DNA from: Peribacillus frigoritolerans
GTDB taxonomy: Bacteria > Bacillota > Bacilli > Bacillales > DSM-1321
Direction: 5' to 3'
Length of the DNA: 64,000 nt
Assembly (NCBI RefSeq): GCF_030676415.1
Contig: NZ_JAUUTW010000022.1
Location: 37,332-101,331, forward strand
The notes under the pieces are model-generated. The model was given only the letters and a program-made list of their open reading frames with translations, did not search any database and had not been told where the DNA came from. The position numbers were made by a program, and so were the translations under genes. Every line of letters begins with the position of its first letter. Within the stretch, counting starts at the first letter, position 1. This document shows positions 7,970-18,001 of this stretch, one piece after another.

Positions 7970-8078
7970 AGCATGTTTTGAAAAAAGATTAATCAAAACA
8001 TGCCCTTATACTATTTAATTGGATTATTCTTATAAAAATGATTGATGTATTCCTTAATGAACTAACGCACCCGTTAGC
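7970..8078. repeat. composite hairpin repeat, copy B
   Basis: The same blocks as at 4571-4712: GGAGCATGTTTTGA with its inverse, TTGGATTATTC, then AATGAACTAACGCACCCGTTAG. The right end breaks off where the IS110 remnant begins. Confidence 0.7.
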
Positions 8079-8094
8079 ATTCCTGTAGATCGTT

Positions 8095-8370
8095 AAATAT
8101 CAGGTTTGAAAAAAATAGAGCCCCTCAGTAAGATACGAGTATAGAGACCAATCTAACTCAAAATCTTAAGGAGGAAGCCCTACTATGAATTTTAAAATGC
8201 AAAACAAACAAAATCAACTAATTGAGAGAATTACGCCTCAACATCTAGTTGTTGGTGTGGATATTGCCCAACACGTACACGTGGCCCGTGCTGTAAACTT
8301 TCGGGGCATTGTGGTTGCCCTCAAGGCTGCCTAAGTAAATAAAGTGTCTAACTTTTTGGGTTCACTTCAA
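8095..8370 (+). mobile_element. internally deleted IS110-family element
   Basis: A leader with an AAGGAGG site, the first 48 codons of an IS110-type transposase, and then a jump to what looks like the element's right end (AAGTGTCTAACTTTTTGGGT). More than 1 kb of the normal element is missing. It starts within or beside the composite repeat at 7970-8078. Exact ends cannot be set without a full-length copy. Confidence 0.6.
8185..8334 (+). pseudogene. IS110-family transposase, N-terminal fragment
   Basis: The ATG at 8185 follows AAGGAGG and opens a 49-residue frame. It contains the opening of the IS110 DEDD domain, LVVGVDIAQHVHVARAV, with the first catalytic Asp, and stops at TAA after VVALKAA. 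The normal protein has about 400 residues, so this cannot be active. Confidence 0.75.
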
Positions 8371-8546
8371 AGCAACTCCCTTATTTAAGTGGGTGGATGT
8401 GGGATACACCAATCGAATCCTTCTTTTATTAGATACGAGTAACATTCTTTAAAAGTGTTACGAATTGATAAGTTACTCCATTTAAGTTTCCTACACGGTA
8501 AGCGAACTACTTATATTTATACGAGTCTTTTCCGTCTATGCTTGAA

Positions 8547-9299
<753 letters not shown>

Positions 9300-9484
9300 T
9301 CATTATCTTTTATCATCATTAAACTATATAAGTACTAATTGTACCTTTACTTTCTCGAAAAATAAAAGCAATGTAAATTATTTGGTACAATACCCCTCAG
9401 CTGAATTATTCTTCGATCAAGAAAAAGACCACAAAAAGGATCTGTTACATATGACTATACTAATTGGATTTACCTTCAAATTTT

Positions 9485-9520
9485 TTATAGAGTTAAACTG
9501 CCCCGTTAGTTCCATAAACC
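9485..9520. repeat. dispersed hairpin repeat, partial
   Basis: GAGTTAAACTGCCCCGTTAGTTCCATAA, a degenerate copy of the left palindrome, sits directly after the stop of the HAD gene at 9527. Confidence 0.55.
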
Positions 9521-9526
9521 TAATTT

Positions 9527-10198
9527 TCACCTCATTGCATTGTCATTTAAATCTACTAAAACAGTTTTCAATTCAACTAAGCTGTTAATAATTATATCTG
9601 CTTGAGCAAGCTCATTTACTTGAGCAAAATCAAATTTACACCCTATAGCAACTAAACTATTATCTTTTGCTGCTTTAATATCAGATAATCGATCACCAAT
9701 TACAGCACCTTTTTCAACATTATATTTGTTTACTATTGTATGTACTAAATCTGACTTATTTTGAGATTGTATTTGTTGTATACTAAATGTTTCCGTAACC
9801 CAATTATTTAAATTATAATACTTTACGATTGCATTTAAATATTCTATTTGCCCATTGCTTGCTATGTATATTGCACAATCATTATCTTTTAAATAGCCAA
9901 AAACTTCCTTTACATATGGATATAAAGCACCATTACCTACATTAATATTAGTAATTAATTTCTCGTGTAATAATTCATTTGCTTGTTGTCTGATTTCACT
10001 CGAATGTTCAGGTAATAAGGTTTCCCATACAACTGGTAAAGGTACTCCCATAATTTCTCGATATTTTTCAATGGGCGTTTTTTGATCCCACAAACTCATA
10101 TTTCTCAAATGATCAAACGTTTCTTGAAGGGAAATTTCTAAAATTTTATCTGTTTGAAATAATGTACCATCCATATCAAAAATCAATGATTGTGTCAT
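9527..10198 (-). CDS. HAD-superfamily hydrolase (phosphatase-like)
   Basis: The 223-residue protein carries the HAD motifs: FDMDGTL with nucleophile D8 and acid D10, a serine/asparagine motif II (IYIASNG), and a GDRLSDIKAAK acidic motif near residue 170. A helical cap at about 15-95 puts it in the phosphoglycolate phosphatase/beta-phosphoglucomutase-like group. The substrate cannot be read from the sequence. It is monocistronic. Confidence 0.85.
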   Translation of the reverse strand: MTQSLIFDMDGTLFQTDKILEISLQETFDHLRNMSLWDQKTPIEKYREIMGVPLPVVWETLLPEHSSEIRQQANELLHEKLITNINVGNGALYPYVKEVFGYLKDNDCAIYIASNGQIEYLNAIVKYYNLNNWVTETFSIQQIQSQNKSDLVHTIVNKYNVEKGAVIGDRLSDIKAAKDNSLVAIGCKFDFAQVNELAQADIIINSLVELKTVLVDLNDNAMR

Positions 10199-10278
10199 TT
10201 TCTATCCCCCTAGGCAAAATGAAATTTAAGCAAGAACCTATTAATATATAACTTGCAATATTCTGTTTTTTACAACTA

Positions 10279-10340
10279 ACCTATCCCGGTAAATGAGCTA
10301 CAAAAGCAACTCCCTTATTGAAGTAAAGTACCTGTTACTT
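10279..10340. repeat. dispersed hairpin repeat, variant
   Basis: AACTAACCTATCCCGGTAAATGAGC then GCAACTCCCTTATTGAAGTA and AAAGTACCTGTTACTTTAAG. The second block recurs near 8370 and 11660. The copy ends just before the stop of the gene at 10357. Confidence 0.55.
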
Positions 10341-10356
10341 TAAGAACAAAATTTAT

Positions 10357-10674
10357 TTATTCGGCACTAATATTTCTGTTTTTCTTTTTAAAATAAATAA
10401 ACGAATTAAGTATGCTTAACCCTAAAATTATAAGAAACATATTTGTAGAAATAATGTCTCCTGCTAAATTTAATTCATCAGCTATGTATCCCGTGATAAT
10501 TAGGTTAATTCCAGAAACAATTATAGAAATCATCAAAACGACAGAAATTGTAAATCCATTAACAATGTTGTTTCTTTTTCTCTGAACCAATAAAATAGTG
10601 GAAATAACAATTAAACTAATTATAAAAGTAATAAAAATTAATCTTGACCAATCGTATATGTCTAACCCTTCCAT
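10357..10674 (-). CDS. hypothetical membrane protein
   Basis: The 105-residue product has three strong membrane segments (about 10-29, 40-61 and 72-95) and a basic tail KKKNRNISAE. AAGGGGGG lies about 7 bases before the ATG. No family recognised. It lies alone between the HAD gene and the methyltransferase pseudogene. Confidence 0.65.
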   Translation of the reverse strand: MEGLDIYDWSRLIFITFIISLIVISTILLVQRKRNNIVNGFTISVVLMISIIVSGINLIITGYIADELNLAGDIISTNMFLIILGLSILNSFIYFKKKNRNISAE

Positions 10675-10790
10675 AGTCAGCCCCCCTTATTTTCTTCTCT
10701 AATTTATATTACCATAAAAAACCATTACCCTTATTAATTCCTTCACAATCATGCAAATACCAAAAGGCATTTCTTCAAATGAGGAACTTA

Positions 10791-11623
10791 TTACTTTGCA
10801 CAAACAATGAAACTATTTAATGAATTCACATTTCCATTCGAATTGTCCATCAGTTCATAATAACTAGTTATCAACGCTCGTATCATGGAAGGAACTTTAA
10901 TAAATTTTGCACGGATACTATTTGCATAACTTTTTCCCATTGACCGTCTTGTAATGATATTGCATCGACTGTAGTTGTTTTACCACTTCAAAATTTGCTT
11001 GCTGGAGTAGCTGGTGAATTTGAGTCTTATGAAACAAGTTTTGGATATTTCCTTCATTCTTTACGAAGTTTGAATACAATGCCAGAATGGAAACTGCACA
11101 AAAATGGGCACGTTGCGTAATGCAGGTAAAATCGAGGTCCCATTCTGCAAAACATATATGTTTTGCCAATCTGCTAATTTTTTAAAGTAATTCAATAAAT
11201 CTTCTTGTTGCTTGAAATACCATGAACCATGCGATAATACCGCCACATCAAATGGTATAGTTGATTCAAAAAAGTCAAAATCCATTTTAAAATGAAAGTC
11301 AATACGTTCTCCTAATGGAGATTTCTTAATACGTTCTGTTGCTTGACCTAATGTTAACGGTGCTCCGCAATCGGGACTAGCAATATCACTACACATCCGT
11401 TTTCTCCTACTGAGTCTGCTATTGCAACGGTTGTATTCCCTTGACCACAACCTATTTCTAATACACGCATTCCTTTTCGTATCCCAAATGCTTCCACTAA
11501 TTCCAAACGATGCTGCAACTGAGCTTGTTGTATCAAATCAACTTTAAATAATTGATATTTCGATAAAAAAGATATTGTTTTTTCGTTTAGTTGAAATGAC
11601 TTCAAGTATAAATCATTCCACAT
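10791..11623 (-). pseudogene. SAM-dependent methyltransferase broken by three frameshifts
   Basis: Four adjoining minus-strand frames build one class I methyltransferase. The first (11623 to about 11385) holds the SAM-binding motif MRVLEIGCGQGNTTVAIAD. The next has GERIDFHFKMDFDFFESTIP and DVAVLSHGSWYFKQQ. The third has KNEGNIQNLFHKTQIHQLLQ. The last holds SYANSIRAKFIKVPSMIRAL and ends FIVCAK at 10791. Shifts fall near 11385, 11150 and 10930. The total, about 277 codons, fits an intact ancestor. Three separate breaks point to decay, not sequencing error. Confidence 0.8.
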
Positions 11624-11639
11624 TTATTGTGTATTGGTT

Positions 11640-11937
11640 CATCAACAATGAAAAAGGCTGCCTCAGCAACATCCCTTATTGAAGTAAAGCTCCCGTCAGA
11701 CTAAATACGCCCCTTCACGATGCCATCTCTTCAAACGTGTTGATGCCGCCCTAATGAAAATCTGCACTGTTCCTAGTTACAGGAAAGCACGACCACTGTA
11801 AAAATGTTTAAAACATTGTCCCCCAGCACAATAATATTTAATGAAAGGGTTGAATAGGTGTTCGTAATTATGACTTTAATAACTCTTTTATAGGCAAAGT
11901 ATATTTGTCTTTATTCCACCAAAGGAGGAATATCCAT
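11640..11937. other. intergenic stretch with repeat debris
   Basis: About 300 bases without a gene. A block ATCCCTTATTGAAGTAAAG near 11668 matches the repeat at 10311. The rest shows no open frame or clear hairpin. Confidence 0.4.
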
Positions 11938-12297
11938 TTGAGGATCTCTTCAATATCGTTCAAAGAACCTCCAGTTCATCATGAATTCCCTCCCCTCTAT
12001 GAAGGTTTAGGGCTGCCTGAGTTATCTTCATTCATTCAGCAACGGTTTGAATTTGCATATACCTTGGGGGAAGTCGAAAGAACCGGGCATGGCAGCATTC
12101 GCTTTTATAAACGGCAGGGGGATTTTAAAGTACATATACCTGATAAGTTGCCAGGAGTGGGGCCAAAAAAGCTTCGGAAATTAAAGGGCTTGTTACTGGA
12201 GGAAGCCAAAACAGCTTTCATCGAAAATATTGAATCGGAACCAGAAAAGCGGAAGGTGTACTACGCCGAATTTTCGTCGCCCTGGGAAAGACGCTAA
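11938..12297 (+). CDS. hypothetical protein
   Basis: I place the start at the TTG at 11938, 9 bases after AAAGGAGG, giving 119 residues; an ATG at 11905 lies before that site. The product is soluble, with a proline-rich N-terminus (SFKEPPVHHEFPPLYEGLG) and a basic middle (PDKLPGVGPKKLRKLKGL) that could bind nucleic acid. No known domain is recognised. Codon use and the ribosome binding site suggest a real gene. Confidence 0.6.
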   Translation: MRISSISFKEPPVHHEFPPLYEGLGLPELSSFIQQRFEFAYTLGEVERTGHGSIRFYKRQGDFKVHIPDKLPGVGPKKLRKLKGLLLEEAKTAFIENIESEPEKRKVYYAEFSSPWERR

Positions 12298-12463
12298 ATA
12301 ATTGTGCTGTTCCACAGTCCGGACCTTAAATGAATAAAAAGCGCTGTTCCTTGTTACAACAATAAAAAATATAATAGCCTTCACTAAAAAATCCCCCAAA
12401 CAACAATCCATATCTTACCTTATTTTACAAACCTTGTCGAAGTGCCCGATTGTTGAAAAAGAA

Positions 12464-12486
12464 AAGGAGCTGATAATCAGCTCCTT
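12464..12486 (-). terminator. terminator of cwlJ
   Basis: AAGGAGCTGAT-A-ATCAGCTCCTT, a perfect 11-bp stem 22 bases after the cwlJ stop, followed on the minus strand by TTCTTTTTC. Confidence 0.8.
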
Positions 12487-12508
12487 AAAATGAAATAATA
12501 GCTCCCAG

Positions 12509-12952
12509 TCAACCTCCGGTATAAACACTTGCACATGTTCCAGGTTTTGGTTCATAATAACAGTGATTTTTAAATTGACCAGCAAAAGGTTGATCATACC
12601 ATGTTGGAGGGCATGGAGCATATGGATTAAAATACCAAAGCGCATATTTCCCTGGGTGTTGTCTCCAATAATCCAAATTCTGTTTCGCTAATCTTTTTTC
12701 AGCAGTTCTCGCTCTTTGATAAAACACATTACCTTTTTGAACAGCTTCAAAAGAATAATTTCCTCCTTGTACATGAAAAATGACTTGTCGAATTGTTCTT
12801 AAATCTTTAAAGTCCAAACAATTTGCTTTAAGACGATTAACAATTACATTTCCAACATATAACATCCCTTGCAGTCCTTCACCTTCGGCTTCAGCTCTCA
12901 TCATCCTTGCCATTAAGTCAACGTCTGAACTTCGGTAACTTACTCTTGCCAT
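12509..12952 (-). CDS. cwlJ: spore cortex-lytic cell wall hydrolase, CwlJ type
   Basis: The 147-residue protein is a stand-alone hydrolase_2 (SleB/CwlJ) domain without a signal peptide, as in CwlJ (about 142 residues in B. subtilis). The conserved start DVDLMARMMRAEAEGEGLQG includes the likely catalytic Glu at about residue 21. GMLYVGNVIVNR and WYFNPYAPCPPTW are also typical. In Bacillus such enzymes sit in the spore coat and degrade muramic-lactam cortex during germination. No gerQ gene adjoins it, so it may be a paralogue of the main cwlJ. Confidence 0.85.
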   Translation of the reverse strand: MARVSYRSSDVDLMARMMRAEAEGEGLQGMLYVGNVIVNRLKANCLDFKDLRTIRQVIFHVQGGNYSFEAVQKGNVFYQRARTAEKRLAKQNLDYWRQHPGKYALWYFNPYAPCPPTWYDQPFAGQFKNHCYYEPKPGTCASVYTGG

Positions 12953-13107
12953 TTTTTCACCCCAAATATATCGTATGAAAAAAAGCCTGCATTAATGTCA
13001 TTGTTTATGAAATAAGAAGCTTACAGTAATAATAAGAACCTAAAGACAGCTCCGATCTTCAGCCAAACCTTTTAGCTCACGAGTTACTGTTGTTTCTTTT
13101 TGGGTAA

Positions 13108-13694
13108 TCACAGAAAAATTGTACCGGCAGAGTATATCAATAACAAACACATAATTAACCGAAATGACTTGTCATGTTTAGAAAAAAATCTTTGAACAGC
13201 GAGCCGAATCCTGACCACAGAAGCAATGCCATCCATCCCAGAAAAATGGTTAACGCTAAATAGATAGCTATGAATTTAAGCGACTCATTAGACGGTAAAA
13301 TAAACGCACTCAACACGGTTAAATAGAACAAAATGCTTTTGACATTGATAATTTGAAGAATGAAACCTGATAAAAAAGAAGACTGTACATCTCTGGATTC
13401 CTTCTTTGAACCTTTGGGCATACTAATCTGCCTAGCTAAGTAAAGAAGATATGTGGCACCGGCTATTTTAAAATATGGCTCTACAATAGGAATCCAATTG
13501 TAGAGGCTTGTTGTAAATACTCCGCTCATGATCCCTAATACTGCTAATACTGCAAATCCTGCCAAGATGCCGCTTGTGAACCTCTATGATCCAAAAAAGC
13601 CAAACCTCCTTGCTTCATTCATCAATAAGATGTTACTTGGACCAGGCGTAATCGATGTAATCATCACATACGAAAGAAACGCTATTATACTCAT
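13108..13694 (-). pseudogene. LysE-family exporter with nonsense codon and frameshift
   Basis: The ATG at 13694 follows AAGGTGAG and opens SIIAFLSYVMITSITPGPSN, the LysE signature. Codon 37 is TAG (13584-13586). The frame then continues unbroken as RFTSGILAGFAVLAVLGIMS to a stop near 13155. A one-base shift there recovers the usual last helix, LIMCLLLIYSAGTIFL, ending at 13108. The restored length of about 195 residues is normal for the family. Amino acid export is therefore probably lost. It diverges from a broken LysR gene, its presumed regulator. Confidence 0.8.
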
Positions 13695-13825
13695 AATCTC
13701 ACCTTCATTTACTATTTCCTAACGAACAGTCTTTATTGTAAGATGACTATAACTATAAATAAAATCGAAATTAAAAAAATCATTATCATTTTTTTCGATA
13801 CATCTTCCAACTTAAGGAGAACGAT

Positions 13826-14012
13826 ATGGAAATTAGACACCTTAAAACGTTCCAGACTATTGTCGAAATAGGAAGTTATGCAAGGGCTGCTTCGAAGTTG
13901 GGTTATACTCAATCCACGATAACTTCACATATACAAGCGCTTGAACATGAGATTGGCGGGGAACTTTTTACTTATGCGAATAGAAATTTGCAGCTTACTA
14001 CTCTCGGCAGAG
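13826..14012 (+). pseudogene. LysR-family regulator, truncated after its DNA-binding domain
   Basis: The ATG at 13826 follows AAGGAG. The first 62 residues form a complete winged helix-turn-helix (FQTIVEIGSYARAASKLGYT, then STITSHIQALEHEIG). After LTTLGR the gene runs into a GC-rich dispersed repeat at about 14013 and stops. The effector-binding domain of some 230 residues is absent. It is divergent from the LysE pseudogene, the standard layout for a LysR regulator and its exporter. Confidence 0.8.
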
Positions 14013-14145
14013 ATTCCAGGAGAGACCCCGCAGGCGCATAGGCGCCGAGGAGGCTCCCGGACCGCCCGCGGAAAGCGAGTGCCTTTGAGTGGAAATCAAC
14101 GACAAATATTGTACAAACCCTTAAAAAACTGTAGACAAACTTGCT
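14013..14145. repeat. GC-rich dispersed repeat, partial, inside the LysR gene
   Basis: GGAGAGACCCCGCAGGCGCA, GGCGCCGAGGAGGCTCCC, ACCGCCCGCGGAAAGCGAGTG, AGTGGAAATCAACGA and AAAAACTGTAGACAAACT occur in the same order as in the copy at 19330-19535. The left part of the repeat is missing here. Confidence 0.8.
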
Positions 14146-14195
14146 CGGAATAGCAAGTAAAGGATACCAATTTGATAGTTTTTAACCTTTATTTA

Positions 14196-14774
14196 TCATT
14201 CACTTAGTCCATACCAAAAATTTTCCCATATATTCTGAATTCTAGGTTCCATTTCCTCTTTTCCATAATAAGAAAATTCCATGAATACCCCATCAATCAA
14301 ACAGAGATAGGACATGATTAAGTTCTCGATTTTCACCTGGCGTATTTCTTTTTTGTCAATTCCTTCTACAAAGATAGCATGTAAGAGAGCGGAAAATGTT
14401 TTTTCAGATCTAAGGAATTTTTCATTCAATATGTGCTTCAAATGCTCCGGCGGAAAAATCATTGCTCTCTTTAAAAAAGTTGCTTTATCTTCATGGTTTT
14501 TATAATAGTTACAAGTATCAAGAAGGATGTGCTTTAACTTTTCTTCAGAAGAGAGTGTATTTATTTCTTCGACAAATTGTTCGACCTGTTGTATATGCTC
14601 TTCCAGAATTTCTTCAAACAGACACAAGAAAAGGTCATCCTTATTTTTGAAATGGTTATAGATTGAGGGTTTTTGTATACCTACCCTCTTGGCAATTTCC
14701 GATAAAGCAGTTCCCTCGTATCCGTACTTAGTAAAAAGTGTTAAGGAAATGTTCTTAATTTCATTTTTTGTCAT
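14196..14774 (-). CDS. TetR-family transcriptional regulator
   Basis: The 192-residue protein has a TetR helix-turn-helix at residues 8-50 (LFTKYGYEGTALSEIAKRVG, then KPSIYNHFKNKDDLF) and a helical ligand-binding part. It is the last gene after the ureohydrolase-permease-amidohydrolase genes on the same strand. A palindrome 16 bases before its start also occurs before the ureohydrolase gene, so it probably represses itself and the operon. The inducer is probably a substrate or product of the operon. Confidence 0.88.
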   Translation of the reverse strand: MTKNEIKNISLTLFTKYGYEGTALSEIAKRVGIQKPSIYNHFKNKDDLFLCLFEEILEEHIQQVEQFVEEINTLSSEEKLKHILLDTCNYYKNHEDKATFLKRAMIFPPEHLKHILNEKFLRSEKTFSALLHAIFVEGIDKKEIRQVKIENLIMSYLCLIDGVFMEFSYYGKEEMEPRIQNIWENFWYGLSE

Positions 14775-14789
14775 AATGAGCCCCCAAAC

Positions 14790-14812
14790 TATCTAACGTT
14801 AGTTAATATCAT
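14790..14812 (-). promoter_or_regulatory. putative TetR operator, copy 1
   Basis: TATCTAACGTTAGTTAATAT surrounds the perfect core CTAACGTTAG, just upstream of the TetR start. It matches copy 2 at 19062-19084 at 17 of 20 positions. Confidence 0.7.
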
Positions 14813-14889
14813 TATAAACTCATTTCCTTTTTTAAACTAAATATTTGATACCTTAGAACATCATTCTGTTTCTCTAAAAGATAAGAGAA

Positions 14890-16533
14890 TTAGAATATGC
14901 TAGATAAAGAAGTTTCTTCGCTTTTATACACAACTTTCCCATCGTTTATTGTAAGTTCCACTTTAGTTTCGAGCACTTCATTTTCTGGAATATCAAAAAG
15001 ATTTCTGTCTAAAACCACCAGATCAGCAAGTTTTCCCTCTTCTATTGTACCTAGCTCGTGCTCTCTAAAACATCCATAGGCTGAGCCATATGTATATGCT
15101 TGCAAGGCCTCTGCCAAAGTGAGCTTTTGTTCAGGATGCCATGTGTTTTTTGAATCTCCACTACTATCAACTCTTGTAATTGCAGTATATATTTGCCGCA
15201 TTGGATTTAATGAGATAGATACCGGAAAATCTGTTCCTAAAGCTAAAGAGGCACCTGAATTTAAAAGCGACTTCGTCAGGAAAACATTTTTTTCCCTTTC
15301 AGGACCTATAATTGAAGAATATACCTCTCTTGACGAAGCAGCCATGTGATCAGGTTGCATAGAGACAATGACTCCTAGTTTTGAAAAACGTTCAATGTCA
15401 TCCTGATCGATTACTTCAATATGCTCTATTGCATGCCTTGAGTCCCTTTTTCCATTTTTTCGTACAGCCTCTTCAAAAGCGTCTAAAGCTAAGCGAATTG
15501 CCGCATCTCCAATAGCGTGAAACCTGATTCTAAATCCAAGTTCATCTGCTTTAACAACTCGATTAATTAATACATCTGGATTTAGAGCTGGATGACCGCA
15601 GATATCCAATTGATCGGAATAAGGTTTTAGGAAGTAAGCGGTATGACCCGTGACTGTTCCATCAACAAATTGCTTTAATCCTGAGAATTGAAGTTTCCTT
15701 GATTCATATTTATTTTTCAGTATTTGAGCTTTATCCAAATTGCCATCTAATTCAGGAGTGATATGGAATCTAGTCGTTAATTCTCCTTGCTTATCCAATT
15801 TCTGAAAAAGGTCATAGTCTTGAATAAAGTGATCTATTGGAGCATACAAATCGTTTACAGAAGTTATTCCATATTGGGATAACAATTGTAAAAACTTTTT
15901 TAAAATCGTTTCTTTTTTATTTTGTGTTAACCGTAATGCCTCTTTTAAAACTATTTGTTGAGCATCTTCATATAAAATCCCAGTAAGTAAACCATCTTTA
16001 TCTCTTTCATAACGACCAAAATCCGGATCACGTATATCCTCGGTAACTCCTGCTAAATCCATAGCTTTACTGTTAACCCATGTATAATGACCTTCAGCAT
16101 GAAAAAGAACGACAGGACGATCTGGGATAACAGAGTCAAGTATTTTATAATGGGGTTCTTGTTTATCATGCCAATAACCTGCGTCCCATTGCATACCTAT
16201 AATCCATTCTTCCTCAGAACAATCTTTAGAAAATTCCAGTACTTTTGCAGCTACTTCTTGAGCTGACCTGGCTTCAAATAAATTAACACTGTTTAAACTT
16301 AGTGCACTAAACATAATGTGGAGATGAAAATCATGAAATCCAGGCATAATTAATTGATTTCCATAGTTAAATACTTTTGTCTTACTTCCTATAAAAGGTT
16401 CAATCTCCGCTTTTGATCCTACACTCATTATTTTGTCACCTAAGATAGCAATTGCACCAGACGTTGGCTCATGTGTAAGCCCTGTGAAAATAGCATCACT
16501 AGAAAGAACAATATCTGCTTTTTTAATAGCCAT
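14890..16533 (-). CDS. amidohydrolase family 3 protein (YtcJ-like)
   Basis: The 547-residue enzyme has the amidohydrolase fold: MPGFHDFHLHIMF supplies the first metal-binding histidines, then RFHAIGDAAIRLAL and SRHAIEHIEVID supply two more, and ALGTDFPVSISLNP the catalytic aspartate. YtcJ-like proteins hydrolyse exocyclic amide or imine bonds in various metabolites. Together with the ureohydrolase and permease it may process an N-acylated or cyclic amine. RBS AGAGGT precedes the ATG. It is 43 bases after the permease gene. Confidence 0.85.
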   Translation of the reverse strand: MAIKKADIVLSSDAIFTGLTHEPTSGAIAILGDKIMSVGSKAEIEPFIGSKTKVFNYGNQLIMPGFHDFHLHIMFSALSLNSVNLFEARSAQEVAAKVLEFSKDCSEEEWIIGMQWDAGYWHDKQEPHYKILDSVIPDRPVVLFHAEGHYTWVNSKAMDLAGVTEDIRDPDFGRYERDKDGLLTGILYEDAQQIVLKEALRLTQNKKETILKKFLQLLSQYGITSVNDLYAPIDHFIQDYDLFQKLDKQGELTTRFHITPELDGNLDKAQILKNKYESRKLQFSGLKQFVDGTVTGHTAYFLKPYSDQLDICGHPALNPDVLINRVVKADELGFRIRFHAIGDAAIRLALDAFEEAVRKNGKRDSRHAIEHIEVIDQDDIERFSKLGVIVSMQPDHMAASSREVYSSIIGPEREKNVFLTKSLLNSGASLALGTDFPVSISLNPMRQIYTAITRVDSSGDSKNTWHPEQKLTLAEALQAYTYGSAYGCFREHELGTIEEGKLADLVVLDRNLFDIPENEVLETKVELTINDGKVVYKSEETSLSSIF

Positions 16534-16576
16534 AGGAGTTACCTCTTTTCATTCAAAATAATAAAACAGTAACTGA

Positions 16577-17944
16577 TCATTGCACTAGTTTTACATCGAA
16601 TTCTTCTTTTTGCTCTTCAAAATTCAGTTCAGGAGGACGTTCCTTAAACATTTTTGTTAAGTACAATAAGTAAATGAACCCTGCTGCCATCCAAGTAATT
16701 CCTAATACTAAAGAATGGATATCTAACTTTGTCATAAACAATATAGTAATACCAGCGCCTATTAAGGGAAGAAGTAAATATAAAATGATACTTTTAGGCG
16801 ATCTCTGCTTCTGTCTCACAAAATAATGGATAAGCACAGAAAGATTAACGAATGTAAAAGCAAACAGTGCTCCAAAGTTAATGAAAGAAGTAGCTGTTGC
16901 TATATCCAAAAATACAGCACTCATAGCAACACAAGCAATGATCAAGATATTGAATATGGGCGTTTGAAATTTTGGAGAAACATATCCGAAAATTCTCTTA
17001 GGCAGAACCCTATCTCTCCCCATTGCATATAAAATCCTAGCTCCACTTCCTCCTGAAGCTATAGCAGAAGCAGTTGCAGATGTCACTACCACAGAAATAA
17101 ACAAACTATTCAGAAAATTACCCCCGGTATAAATCATGATATCCACTATAACTGTATCCGGGTTCTTAAAATCATTAAAATTCGGGAAAATCGATTGTGC
17201 AAAATAGGTAGATGCAACAAATAATAACCCTCCAATTAATGTCGTAGCATAAATAGCTTTAGGAAGTGTTTTTTTGGGATTTTTGGTTTCTTCAGCTAGT
17301 GTAGTAACCGCATCAAACCCTAGAAAACTAAAACATAATAGAGGTACAATTGAGAGTAGATTATTAAAATTCACGTCAGGACTAAAAAAAGGATCCTTAG
17401 AAAACAACTCTCCGGTACCTTTTCCTGCTAAAAGTCCATTTATGCAAAGCAGGCTGAAAATGATAATAAAAAGAAATTGAAATATTACCAAAAAGGTATT
17501 CACATTTGCAGCAACCTTAATCCCAAAAATATTAATGGTTGTCACAGCAATAATAAAAGAAATAATAGCTACAATGATAGGAATACCAGGGAAGTAAGCA
17601 TTCACCATAATCCCAAAAAGTAAAGCACTGATCATAGGACTGAAAAGATAATCCAATAAAATTACCCATCCTACCAGAAAACCAAGGTGTGGATTAATTC
17701 CTTTCTGCACAAAGGTATAAGCTGAACCGGTAGTGGGATATACCTGAACCATTTTTGCGTAACTATATGAAGTGAATAGCATGACAATTAAAGCAATTAT
17801 GTATGCTGTCGGAATCATCCCATGGGTACGGTCAATGGCGATTCCATATGTGCTAAAGACTGTCACAGGGGCCATAAAGGAAAGTCCAAATACAATAACA
17901 TATCTTGTATTTAGTGAACGCTTAAGCTCGGGTAATCCTTTCAT
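16577..17944 (-). CDS. APC-family amino acid or polyamine permease
   Basis: The 455-residue protein has twelve predicted membrane segments and the APC opening (VIVFGLSFMAPVTVFSTYGI), with YPTTGSAYTFVQKGINPHLG in the second/third helix, typical of the PuuP/YhdG-like importers. Between ureohydrolase and amidohydrolase genes, uptake of a guanidino compound, agmatine or another amine is likely. AAAGGAGG precedes the ATG. The substrate is inference. Confidence 0.88.
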   Translation of the reverse strand: MKGLPELKRSLNTRYVIVFGLSFMAPVTVFSTYGIAIDRTHGMIPTAYIIALIVMLFTSYSYAKMVQVYPTTGSAYTFVQKGINPHLGFLVGWVILLDYLFSPMISALLFGIMVNAYFPGIPIIVAIISFIIAVTTINIFGIKVAANVNTFLVIFQFLFIIIFSLLCINGLLAGKGTGELFSKDPFFSPDVNFNNLLSIVPLLCFSFLGFDAVTTLAEETKNPKKTLPKAIYATTLIGGLLFVASTYFAQSIFPNFNDFKNPDTVIVDIMIYTGGNFLNSLFISVVVTSATASAIASGGSGARILYAMGRDRVLPKRIFGYVSPKFQTPIFNILIIACVAMSAVFLDIATATSFINFGALFAFTFVNLSVLIHYFVRQKQRSPKSIILYLLLPLIGAGITILFMTKLDIHSLVLGITWMAAGFIYLLYLTKMFKERPPELNFEEQKEEFDVKLVQ

Positions 17945-18001
17945 CGCAAAGAGCTACCTCCTTTATTAAAAGTAATGACTGCTTTTAAATTAAAGTGATT
18001 A

